Assembly (NCBI RefSeq): GCF_950023065.1
Contig: NC_088678.1
Span: 32,602,580-32,666,579 of the forward strand
Direction of reading: 5' to 3'
DNA length: 64,000 nt
Source of the DNA: Planococcus citri
Taxonomy: Eukaryota > Arthropoda > Insecta > Hemiptera > Pseudococcidae
Below the pieces are notes generated by a model, which was not told the DNA's origin, made no database searches, and saw nothing but the letters and a program-made list of their open reading frames with translations. Numbering within the stretch: the stretch's first letter is position 1; the number at the start of each line of letters is the position of its first letter. The translations under genes and the position numbers were made by a program. Below are positions 49,600 through 60,260 of the stretch, one piece after another.

Positions 49600-52229
49600 C
49601 GAATTTAAAAACTTTCAAATTACTTACCTGGTCTCAAGCCCAAAGTAAATTGATTCCAAATTCTAGGTATTCGTGGCAAGTCCAAACTTTTGATCACTTT
49701 ATTGATAAATTCAATAACAAAAAATATATTATTTGTACCTGAAAAAAGAAGATATACCTACCTATAAAAGTATCACTTCAAGTGGGAGCTAATACCTACC
49801 TACTGGTTGAAAACTAATGATATTATTAGAGACTGAAAATTATTAGTATTGATTTTGTGATTTTTCCTCATTCGGTGAAATTTGATTTTTTTTTGTATAG
49901 GTACCTATATGTACTTAGGTATTTTCATTTCATTTATACATTTTTGTAATTTATTCGTAAATTGTAAATAGGTATTTATCAATTTATGTATTATCTAAGT
50001 ATAGAATCTCATGCTTGCTTGGAGTGTTTATGTAAACCCTATGGGTTAAGTATTCTGTTTCTATGTTGTTGTTTATTTATATTTTACATTTTGTTTTTAT
50101 TTATTTTCTATTGTGTACCTATTTATCATTTTGTAATAAAATTCGAGGGGTGAAATTCGATTATACGTTGTTTTGATTGTGAATAATATATGTACCTACC
50201 TACTCGTAATCAGCTTTGTTTCGTGACTGTAAGCTCAGAAATCTTGTCTAATTGAGCAAATTTTCATTAATTTGTTGGGCTAGGAAATTGAAATACAATA
50301 TATCCTGGCGATTTAGAGATGGTCGAGGTAGGAGAGAGATCTTTTAGAATTTGGAACCTGAATCTCACCAATTTTCCAATTCAAGATAAAGTCACACGTC
50401 ACATTAGGTTTCTTATTGATGAACTAAAAAAAATTGATATTTGATCTCTAGGCAGGTATTCAATTAAAGATAGGTACCTATCTGATTACTTTTTTATCGG
50501 GAAATATAGTTACAAATTATTGAACGATAAAAAGTGGTTTTGATAACGAAAATTTGGGTGGTAAGCACAGCATTTTTAAACCATTATAGAAAAATATGTT
50601 TGCACGATATTTTTTACTGATAAAGGAAGGCGTTGACACAGGGCCTGGTTGACAATTCAAATTTCTCTGTGAGATAAGCAGGCTTTTTGGGGCCACTTAT
50701 TCTTTAATTCTCGAAAGTTGTTGGTCCATAATTTTTTGTACCTTCTCATCCGCACCCCAAACATCCAAAAAATTGATTTTCGGCTTTAGAAAGTCCTCTT
50801 CCTGTTCCAAAATTATAAAACAAAAGTCCTGTTTTTTTTTTTTTGAAAGCTTGTAAGGTTATTTTTTGCCAAATTTTCCCCTGATTTTTGGGGGAAAAAT
50901 GTCAAAAAGGGTCAATTTTTGGCAAAATTCATAGTCAAGAAGTTTCCATTTCTGTTAACATCATTTTCTATCATTTTAATGAATTGAATAGGTCCCTACT
51001 TATTATTGCTGGTAGTGGTACCTAAGTGTGTTCACGTATAATCACAATTTTCATTGAGCAAATCGGCACATATCATAGAATAAATCAGGATCGTTGATCA
51101 TAAATATGTAGGCGAGAATAAGAAAGACATTTCAAAATGATCAGCTCAGTACTTTTACGTTATACATATTTAGTAGGTAACAATATTTTTTATTAACTAA
51201 GTACCAATTACAAATTGCAGAGTCCATTTTGTAAATTATTTTATGCCTAGGTAAGTAACTAGAGAAGCTCAATCAAATAAGAAATTTATTTTTCAAAAAA
51301 TAGTATTGATAGTTGGCGATTTCTTGCGAATGTACGAGTAACTAGATGTATACTTAATATTATTTTTCACTCCTAAATCCGAAAAGGTGCATCTTAAGAA
51401 AGAATCAAATTATGTTCAAGAATGTTTCCCAAGAAAATTTCTTTCTCGGACAGCTCGCAACATTTTTTCAAAAAATGCAAATTCACTAATTAGAAAAAAA
51501 AGAGGAAAATGACTGTTTTTAAAGTTTTACAAAATTTCGAATTACATTCATTTCGAACTCAACTGTCTCTCACATCTCCATTTGAAATTTTATCTGTGCT
51601 TAATTTAATGGCCTCCTGTTCTAAACAACAAAAGTTCTGCTTCTGCCTTTTAGGAGTTGAACATTTCCCAGGAGGAAAGTGAGACCTTCCTCAAAATTAA
51701 TTTTTTCAGGTGCACTTTACGTAAAAATCAATCTTGTTCAAAAATGTTCCTGAGTGAATTTCGTTCCCGGAGAGTTCATATAATTTTCAAGAAAAGGCTA
51801 ATTCACCGATTCGAACAACTGGGGGGGGGGGAGGGGGGCTCTCTAAAATTTTACAGAATTTCGAATTTCATTTTCATTCATTTCTATTTCAGTTTTCACT
51901 CACATCTCTTTGTAGACCATTAAGCATCGATATTCGCAAAAACCACCAACTATTTGTACAAAATTTTTACATCAAGAATTAAGCGTACCTATTTGTGTTT
52001 GACTGAACTGAGGTAGGTACCCACTTCCAAAAGTAAGTAAGTAAGTAGTGTAAATTGGTTGAAGTATTTCAGCTTCTGGCGATACAAGCATAAGAATGAA
52101 AGTTGACCGATAATGACGTGATCCGTTTAATCTGACATACCTACCTTAAGCAGGTAGGTACCTACATACTTCAATTTGGCGAAGAAATTGAATATTTTGA
52201 ATGTGATCGAACAATCCATTGCAGTATGC
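49600..52229. other. Region between the secreted repeat protein gene and the Ig cluster
   Basis: This holds the 3' UTR of the repeat protein gene up to about 50150, then AT-rich sequence with the left copy of a segmental duplication (51002-51550) and a partial local copy of it (about 51690-51880). I see no supported coding exon. Confidence 0.6.
51002..51550 (+). repeat. Segmental duplication, left copy
   Basis: This stretch matches 63250-63815 in the same orientation with roughly 80% identity by eye. Shared landmarks in the same order include GTTCACGTATAAT, GATCGTTGATA/C, CAAAATGATCA, TTTTACGTTA, TAGAGAAGC(T/C)CAATCAAATA and TTATGTTCAA. The final part, from the TTATGTTCAA block on, is itself repeated nearby at about 51725-51880. 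Copies lie on either side of the small Ig gene cluster. Confidence 0.75.
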
Positions 52230-53164
52230 TCAACACAATTCAAGTGGTGCATCATCATTGAATGATGGCCATTCACTGAATTCTGAAACCAAACACCCTC
52301 GATCAAATTTTTTTCAATAAAAAACACACACACATGATACCTTAGGCTAATGTTACCCGAGTAGATATTGCTTTGTATTGAAACCAATTAAAAATGAAAA
52401 AAAAATAATTTTCTAAAGTAAAAAATTGTACGACATAGAAATACGCTTACTTTTAATGTGAAGTACAACATTTATAAATACATCTGGGTTCTTTTTAGAT
52501 ACGCATGTGTAAACTCCAGTATTGTACGATCCAGGTTTTTCCATTATGAGATTCTTTCGATTCGGCGACTCCACCTGTATTGAATATTTGGGCTGAAAAC
52601 AGAAATTGAAAAATAGCACCCGTGAATGCACCGTTGTTTTGGTCAACAACACTAGGCTATGTTTCGAACATTTCGCTTAGGTAGGTATTATAAGGCCAAT
52701 CGAGGTAGGTAATTACTTTGTATGCGTTCACCCTCCATTCCACTTCATCTGTATCATAACACGGTATATAACACCTTTGGAGCGGATATATTGACACAAG
52801 CGAATTGTTTAGATATGATTCCAAACCTATGAACATTTCATTTTGAATGTACATAGTTACAAATACAGATGCAGATACTGAGATACATGAGTATGAGACA
52901 TGAGTAAGTATTTCAGAATATCGAGTCACGTCATACGAGACTTTTTCACAGTTGTTCAGTCACTGCGAAATGAAAAAAAAAATACAAGATTTTTTTTTAC
53001 CAAAAGTAACTCGGAAAATTCAAAAATTATTGTCAAGTTTTGAGTTAAACATCTAGAACGTACTTGTAGGTACATACTTTAAATTTATTTTACTTGTACT
53101 TACCAACAGAATAGACTAATAATGAAATTGAGACTACGAATAAAATCAGAAGACATCGCGACAT
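52230..53164 (-). CDS. Small secreted single-Ig-domain protein (paralogue 3, minus strand)
   Basis: Four exons on the minus strand join in phase: 53164-53104, 52826-52717, 52592-52451 and 52282-52230, giving 121 aa. Exon 1 is a signal peptide (MSRCLLILFVVSISLLVYSVG). Exons 2 and 3 form a short immunoglobulin-like domain: Cys43, Trp51 in DEVEW, and NTGVYTC with Cys87, the intron falling between the Trp and the second Cys as in the other two copies. One NNS glycosylation sequon lies at 27-29. Exon 4 codes for a short tail (FSEWPSFNDDAPLELC) that aligns with the WVTPDxW tail of the plus-strand paralogues. It is the most diverged of the three, and its reading frames are intact. I do not recognise the family; single short Ig domains occur in insect secreted recognition and salivary proteins, but no function can be assigned. 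Confidence 0.75.
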
Positions 53165-54223
53165 TTTTACAATCAGATTTCTCAAAAATACGACCTCTAG
53201 GTAAGGTACCTAACTGATGTTTACACGAACAAGGCTAGAAAAAGTAGAACAAGCAATTGGTTGGGACGGTAAAAAAGTAACGGAAATGAAGGGAGGGTTT
53301 TTGCTGTCAGTAGATTCGAAACGCGATTTGAACAGCTCTCACTCTTGCTTTTTAAAAGGTTTGAACCTTTCAACCCTTCCCCAACCTTTTCAGCTAGGTA
53401 TATACAGTTCTTCCCCCGTCCCCGCATAGCATCTCGCACAACTTACCAAAATTACCCTTACATTCCATCCACATTGCACAGTAGAATCACTTTCTTGTTT
53501 TCCCCTTCGCGTCTTTCTTCCACCAGAACCGCTTCCTCCACGCAGCATTCAGATCCCCCTGCCGCTCACCACATAGCTGCGATGTACAGATAGTTTTAGG
53601 TACGTAGGTACTTATCCAATACCTAATTGCCTCTGTTGATGTTTTTGACTCCGAAAGTACTGTTCTATTCTTCAAAATTTACACTTCTTATTTTTAAAAA
53701 AAAAACTTTTTTCATATGCACAAAAACTAGCGTAAGCTTACCTACAGGGAAAACCATATCCGAATGGCTAAAAAAAAAAAAAAAAAAAAGGATAATTATG
53801 GTACCTACATAAGTATCTAATTAATTGCATATGTATCACTCGACTATAAACTAAGCTGTAGGTAGTGTAGGTATATCTAAAAGGAGAATAAACGCTCATG
53901 AGTGAAGAAGGTAACGGGGAATAGAAGGTAGTTTTTATTCTGCAGCAGTGACAAAAAAGGCGAGGAGAAAGAGTTGGTTTTCAGAAAACAGGAGGACGTA
54001 AGAAACGGTGACTAAATAAAGATTTCTTATTTTAAAACCAAACGAAGATGCATGGAAGTGATATCAGTTTTGAACAGAAAGTCTTTTTTTGAAAGCGTAT
54101 GTTGTGTGTCAATTTTTTTTTCAATTGTTTCTTACGAGTACATATTCGTATACCATCTGTACAAACTTTCCATACCCCATAAAGAACTAAATTTATGTAC
54201 TCAAGTGCATTTTTTCGCATAAA
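53165..54223. other. Divergent intergenic region between paralogues 3 and 1
   Basis: The minus-strand and plus-strand Ig genes point away from each other across about 1.06 kb, so this may hold both promoters. The part from about 53,890 to 54,223 resembles 59,940-60,260 upstream of paralogue 2, including GTAAGAAACGGT, TGTGTGT..ATTTTTTTT and TTTTGCATAAAA/TCGCATAAAA before the ATG. No TATA box is certain. Confidence 0.5.
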
Positions 54224-57200
54224 ATGTCTCGACATTTGATTTTAATCTTAGCATGGATTTCATGTTCAACCATTTCCTTCGGTAAGTGAGTACCAAATTA
54301 TCAGTTTCTTATTAGTTTAGAATGTGTACCTACCTACTCGTTCCTACTTTAGTAAAAATATCTACCTATTGAAAACATCGAATAACTCCAGCAAACCCTA
54401 ATTTTAATAAAGTATACTAAACACCTATCTAGGTAAGTAGGTAAAGGTATTACTTAATAAGAATCAGGTGAGATCTATTTTTTTTTAATGAGTGAGATGT
54501 ACTTATGACGTTATTTTTATAGGTTCTACCCTCGAATATTATCGTGCTTCCAACAATTCACTTTATGCGCTTCAAGTTAACCAAAGTTGTGCTATAATTT
54601 GTTCAGATATAAATGAAGTTGAATGGAAGCTTAGCACTACCAATAAAGTAAGATCTTATTTTTATTCTCATTAAACTCGTAAGTTAATTAGACTATAATC
54701 CATACACGAGAAAGTGCTCTAGAAGTTGATTTTGTATTTTTTTTTCGGGGACCAAAAAAATGCGCTGCCAAAATGAAGGTACTACCTGCCCCATTTGGAA
54801 AAGTGCAATTTTGAAATTTTTTCCCCGCACAACGAGGGGGTGGACCCTCAAAAAGGTGATTTTGGGGACATGGTCGGGACCGAAAAAACTCGACGGGGTT
54901 GTGTTGGGGGACTTCTCCCGATACCAAATATGTAATTTTTTTCCGTGAAACCCTGCACAACTGCATTCTATGGCACTTTGAATGCGATTTTTATGCATTT
55001 TTGGCCATTTTTGATGGTAAAATGGCTCTCGTGTCTACGATATGGCTGAGGACCGAACAATTTCTTGGACGTTTGTTAGACGGGGCTATTTGAAGCCCAA
55101 CTGCGCAAAAACGGCGAAAAAATACTTGCACAACGCGATTTTATGAGCACTAATAGGCTTGTTACCACTCCCCCGCCCCCCGAATTAAATAATGCATTGT
55201 GAATTCGATAATATCGATGCGACCCATCAAAATGGTATAAAATTTCGCGCCGAACACAAAAATCGCAATCATTTTAAATTCTGACCCCCCGCGGTGGAGT
55301 TTTGCCCCCCAAACTGAATATAACGATGATATTGAACAAACTTTGCACGTTACACGTCGATACTGAGGATTTATGTGTACGCAATCAGAATGAATCTCAT
55401 ATTCGTTGCTTGGGAATATTTTTGCTTCAACATTTTTCATTTAATCTCCACCCCCTCCCTTCCCCTTTAAAGACTATTTTTGAACATGGATTTGAAAACT
55501 TGAACATGACCTATCAAAATGGTACAAAATTTCGCGCTGAGCTTGGAAATTGCAGTCATTTTTCACTTTGACCCCCTTGGTGGAGTTTTGCCCCCCTCCC
55601 TCCCTCCATAAAGTCAACTATGAAATTGAACACGTTGCACATTACGTTTCTGTATATAAGGATTTATGTAACAATGTGACAATATAAAAAAATATTCAAG
55701 GAAAAAAATACCAAAAAAAAGATGAAAAAATGAAATGAAAAAAAAAAGAAAAACAGAAAAATATACAAAAAAATGGAACAACAATGAATGATTCAAAGAA
55801 TGCAAATGAAAAAAACGAGATGAAATGAAAAAAAATAACAGAAAAATAAGAAAGGGAAAAAATACAAACAGATAAGAAAATTGGAACAGAAATGAAAGAT
55901 GAAAAAAAAAATATAAATGAAAAGAAATCAGATGAAATAAGAAATGAAGAAAAACAATAAAAAAATTACAAACAAGAAAAATGGAATAACAATGAAAGAT
56001 GCAAAAAATGTAAGTAAATGAAAAAAAAAAAAAATAAGATGAAATGGGTAAAAACAGAAAAATGAGGAAAACGAGAAAAAAATGAAACAACAATGGAAGA
56101 TACAAAAAATACGAAATAAACAAAAAAATACAAAGAAATAAGATAATTGGAACAAAAATAAAATATGAAAAAAATATAAATGAAAGAATACGCTTTCCCG
56201 AGCTCCATCGTTTCCAAACTTCATTCCAGTCATGAGAAAAATAGTCAATCGAATGTGAGGAGCGAGAGACTGCAATTTCCAAGCTCAGCGCGAAATTTTG
56301 TACCATTTTGATAGGTCATGTTCAAGTTTTCAAATCCATGTTCAAAAATAGTCTTTAAAGGGGAAGGGAGGGGGTGGAGATTAAATGAAAAATGTTGAAG
56401 CAAAAATATTCCCAAGCAACGAATATGAGATTCATTCTGATTGCGTACACATAAATCCTCAGTATCGACGTGTAACGTGCAAAGTTTGTTCAATATCATC
56501 GTTATATTCAGTTTGGGGGGCAAAACTCCACCGCGGGGGGTCAGAATTTAAAATGATTGCGATTTTTGTGTTCGGCGCGAAATTTTATACCATTTTGATG
56601 GGTCGCATCGATATTATCGAATTCACAATGCATTATTTAATTCGGGGGGCGGGGGAGTGGTAACAAGCCTATTAGTGCTCATAAAATCGCGTTGTGCAAG
56701 TATTTTTTCGCCGTTTTTGCGCAGTTGGGCTTCAAATAGCCCCGTCTAACAAACGTCCAAGAAATTGTTCGGTCCTCAGCCATATCGTAGACACGAGAGC
56801 CATTTTACCATCAAAAATGGCCAAAAATGCATAAAAATCGCATTCAAACCCTCATAGAAAATCACTACTAGCGTCATTACTAAAAAAAAACACTAGTAAC
56901 TTTTTCGGCAAGTAGCGTCACTACTACTGACAGACGTTACTAATGACTAGTAACGTTTGTCAATAGTAGTGACACGCGCAAATTTGCGCATTTTGCACTG
57001 AAAATCATGGCAAAAACATGTTAATGGGAGCTATTTACTCGTAGACCCTCCTAGAACAACGAATTCTCCCCAAAAAAATTTTGAAAATTAAAAAAAAATT
57101 CATGCCTGGGGTGGGGTTCGAACCTGCAACCTCTCACTCTCTAGTCACCTGCCTAACCAACTAGGCCACTGGGGAAGTTGGAAGATGAGGTGTTTGAAAC

Positions 57201-59501
57201 ATTTATATGCACTTTTTAGCACTCTGGACTTCAAAAAAATTTCAAGTTGAATGATTTTTTACAAAATTAAAACTGAGTTTTTGGTGTGTTGATTTTTCTA
57301 GATAAAAATTAAATGGATATCATACACTCGTATTCGATATTTCTTTGCGAAAATAGACCCTTCCTCGTCCCCTTACCCTCGTTCCCCCCTCCGAGGGGGC
57401 TGGTACCTCGAAATTTTTTTTCATTTTTCGACTGCAATTTCGGTTTTATTCGCAAAAATGGACTTTTTCCGTTCCTCTCCCCTCCTCTCACCCCCTGAGG
57501 GGGCTGGTACCTCGATTTTTTTAAATTTTCGACTGGAATTTAGGCTTTATTTGCAAAATTCATGAATTTTTTTCCGTTCCTCTCCCCTCCCCTCCCCCTC
57601 CGAATATTGAAAATATAAATGGGGCCAGAGCAACTGAGCAAGCCACAACAAAAGTTCTTGACAATTGACAATTCTTCATTTTTTTCAGGATATAATTTCT
57701 ATATTTTTACAAATAACCAATTTGGCAAAAAATTGAAATGTTAAATGATTATTTCCAGATATTTGGCGAAAAAAGGGGAGTTTTAGATTGAGGATTTCTG
57801 GTAGTTTGACTAAAATGCAGCGGAGGATCTTTTTTTGAAAAAATCCTAAAAATATCGCATTATTTTGTGATGTGAGAAGTCAATTTTGCTACTATCTAAT
57901 TTTGGTCGGAGAAAGAAAAAGGAAAATGATCTGGCCCAAGCGGAAAATTTTCAAAATTATGGTTTTTGGTAATTCTTTAATTTTCACTCGTTACTAGTGT
58001 CGGCTCGGTCATTAGTAGCGTTAAATCATTCACTAGTAACGTTGAGACAGTCGCTAGTATCGCCAAACTGATCGCTAGTAGCGTTGAGCTGATCGCTAGT
58101 AGCGTCAAGTCAGTCGCTAGTAGCGTCGAGCTGGTCGCTAGTAGTGTTGAGCTGGTCGCTAGTAGTGACAAGTTGGTCGCTAGTAGTGACGAGTTGGTCA
58201 CTAGTAGTGACGAGTTGGTCGCTAGTAGTGTCAAGTTGGTCGCTAGTAGCGTCAGTACAAGCGCTAGTAACGTTTTCGGTATCACTAGTAACTTTTTCAG
58301 AAACGCTAGTAATTTTTTGAAGTCACTAGTAATGATTTTCTATGAGGGAAGTGCCATAGAATGCAGTTGTGCAGGGTTTCACGGAAAAAAATTACATATT
58401 TGGTATCGGGAGAAGTCCCCCAACACAACCCCGTCGAGTTTTTTCGGTCCCGACCATGTCCCCAAAATCACCTTTTTGAGGGTCCGCCCCCTCGTTGTGC
58501 GGGGAAAAAATTTCAAAATTGCACTTTTCCAAATGGGGCAGGTAGTACCTTCATTTTGGCAGCGCATTTTTTTGGTCCCCGAAAAAAAAATACAAAATCA
58601 ACTTCTAGAGCACTTTTTCGTGTATGGATTATAGTCTAAATCGGCACTCTTACTTGTAAGTAAACAAAATCTGCACCTTCATGATTTTTAGTTTTTCAAA
58701 GACACTTTTGATTACTCCCTTCAGAAGTGAAATCACCAAAAAAATGTACGTGTATAATGTTGTGTATCGCTCCCAGCTGTGTACAACATATACACATATT
58801 TTAGTTTTGCTGCTATTTTGAGAACCCCCTGACACCCTCTCTAGGCCTGAACTAATTTCTCTTTTAAATTCATTTTTGTTCAAAATTGAACTTCGCAGAA
58901 ATCGACAAAAAGTGAGAATAAAATGGGCTCGTTTTGGTCTCATTTTCAGCAAAATAATATTATCTAGAATCGCCCTAGATATATGTTCATTTCAATTGTC
59001 CCAAATGTGTAAAACGTTATTTTCATACATAAGGCTCCATTTGAATCTCATTTTATCGTTTACCTAATTATGTGAAATACGAGTATGTACATCAAAAATA
59101 TCTGGACGACTAAAACCAAAGCAATCAATGTACATAAATATGCGCCTTTTCGATGTTATTGTACAGGCTACTAATTCAATACATGAAGAGAATCCATATC
59201 GAAAAATTGTCAAAATAGAAAAGGCCACAATCTACGATACCGGTGTTTACACGTGTCAGTCTAAAAGAGACCCCAACTTATTCATCAGATTTTTTATGCG
59301 TATTTTTGGAGGTAAGGCCATACTTACACATACATACGTTGTATCATAGGCACTACCTATGATTTTATTTTGGTGCCAGTATGCTAGATTGCGATTTAAA
59401 TATTCATTTTTCATGTTTCAGGTGACATTCCGGGCTGGGTAACTCCTGATGATTGGCGGAAAACGCTTACTCTCAAAATACAATTGAACAGCAGTGAATG
59501 A
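54224..59501 (+). CDS. Small secreted single-Ig-domain protein (paralogue 1)
   Basis: Exons 54224-54281, 54523-54647, 59167-59311 and 59422-59501 join with phases 1, 0, 1 to give 135 aa. Exon 1 is a signal peptide (MSRHLILILAWISCSTISFG). The mature protein is one short Ig-like domain: Cys46, Trp54 in NEVEW, and DTGVYTC with Cys91, 45 residues apart, close to a C2-type spacing. NNS and NQS glycosylation sequons lie at 30-32 and 39-41. A conserved C-terminal segment follows (PGWVTPDDWRKTLTLKIQ). There is no membrane anchor. Intron 2 is 4.5 kb because foldback element C (54691-58636) sits in it; splice sites on both sides remain good. Paralogue 2 is very similar and lies 760 bp downstream in the same direction, so this is a tandem duplication. 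No function is known to me. Confidence 0.8.
55680..56190 (+). repeat. Purine-rich low-complexity core of foldback C
   Basis: About 500 bp composed mostly of A and G with occasional T, in words such as GAAAAAATGAAA, AAATGAAAAAAA and ACAAAAAAATGGAACAACAATGA. A loose period of about 60-120 bp recurs (ACAATGAAAGATGCAAAAAAT). The opposite strand reads as long Phe/Leu/Ser/Ile open frames purely because of composition. Confidence 0.8.
57108..57178 (-). other. tRNA-like segment (Pol III A and B boxes), probably a pseudogene
   Basis: On the minus strand the sequence contains an A-box match TGGCCTAGTTGG, a D-arm-like CCTAGTTGGTTAGG and, about 40 bases on, a B-box GGTTCGAACCC. The outer stem (CCCCAG against the 3' side) is only partly paired and the T stem has mismatches, so it is unlikely to be a working tRNA. 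A tRNA-derived relic inside a DNA transposon is the best description. Confidence 0.6.
57995..58340 (+). repeat. GTCGCTAGTAG satellite array, about 21-bp period
   Basis: Roughly 15 tandem units of the form GTCGCTAGTAGTGTTGAGCTG (period 21 bp), each with the palindrome CTAG. Related CACTAGTAACG words occur near the other end of the same element (about 56870-56980). Because 21 is divisible by three, the array reads as a repetitive open frame in several frames on both strands. Confidence 0.85.
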
Positions 59502-60260
59502 TGACTTAGATACATATACCTAGAGCTGATTGTGTTTGGTGTAATTCCTTACTGTTCATAAAATTCATACTTTCACATTTTTCTTGAATTTTCTTCACAC
59601 TGTACAAATATATAATATGTATACCTAGGTACTTGTTTCAATCATGAGCCAATAACATTGATTTTATCAGAATATTATTCAACACCGCACTCATAAATCA
59701 AAATCAATTTTCATCACTTTATAGGAATGTTTTATTTTTCTGCCTGATATTGAAACTTGAGAACATTTTAGCTAGCCACATCATGAACAAAATGTGCTCA
59801 AATTTAACAATTTTCTGAAGTTTAATCAATTTTAAGTAGCTAGGTATCTACAAAATAGGGTTGAACACGAAAAGACGCTAGACGGGGTCATAATGTTTAT
59901 ACCTATACCTGTATCATTTGACTAAACTGGTTAGGAAACATTCACGCTGTGACAGAAGAAGTAACGGAAATAAAGGGCGATGAAAAAAAAAGGTCGGAGA
60001 AAACATATAGGTAGGCCGTAAGAAACGGTACTTGACTAAGTTCTATGTGAATGTGATAAAAGACTTTATTTTTTAAAAACCGCTTGGAGAAGTATAAAAC
60101 GGATTGTTATAACAGATACCTAGTCTTTTTTGAACTTGTAGGCCTAAGTTGTGTGTTGATTTTTTTTTCTGGTTCAATCTTTCTTAATTCGTACTTCTTT
60201 AAAAAAATAAATCTCCATAAATCTACAAGTGTAGGTATAATCGCAGTGTTTTGCATAAAA
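59502..60260. other. Spacer between Ig paralogues 1 and 2
   Basis: This is the 3' flank of paralogue 1 followed by the presumed promoter of paralogue 2. About 59,940-60,260 is homologous to the sequence upstream of paralogue 1 (shared GTAAGAAACGGT and the TGTGTGT-T8 block), marking the left part of the tandem duplication unit. No gene seen. Confidence 0.6.

Larger units (their letters stand above)
56849..58348. mobile_element. Nested 1.5 kb element with CCCTCATAG termini
   Basis: It begins CCCTCATAGAAAATCACTAC and ends with the inverse ATTTTCTATGAGGG. Comparing with the uninterrupted left arm of foldback C shows the target was TTCAAAGTGCC and that two A residues are duplicated. Inside are a tRNA-like segment (57108-57178), CCCTCC/GAGGGGGCTGGTACCTCG repeats (about 57360-57610) and an array of CTAGTAG words (about 57995-58340). 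No transposase frame. Confidence 0.8.
54691..58636. mobile_element. Foldback element C in intron 2 of Ig paralogue 1
   Basis: The left end GACTATAATCCATACACGA and its inverse at the right are bordered by TA (54689-54690, 58637-58638). The left arm, about 900 bp (54691 to about 55600), matches the right arm in two pieces: 58636 back to 58349, and 56848 back to about 56245. The break is caused by a 1.5 kb nested insertion. The centre (about 55680-56190) is a purine-rich low-complexity stretch. Open frames in the arms appear as mirror pairs on both strands and are not genes. Confidence 0.85.

Noticed and set aside
55614..56306. 230-residue Phe/Leu/Ser-rich minus-strand frame that looks like a membrane protein
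   Set aside because: It reads the complement of a purine-rich low-complexity tract at the centre of a foldback element; several overlapping frames are open for the same reason.
54688..56663. Paired 92-101 residue frames with identical translations at mirrored positions
   Set aside because: They are the two arms of the foldback inverted repeat, not duplicated genes.
57108..57178. Functional tRNA gene
   Set aside because: A and B boxes are good, but the T stem and acceptor stem pair poorly and the anticodon arm is unclear.
57977..58285. Repetitive LLATNSSLLA-type frame
   Set aside because: It is produced by a 21-bp satellite, whose period is a multiple of three.
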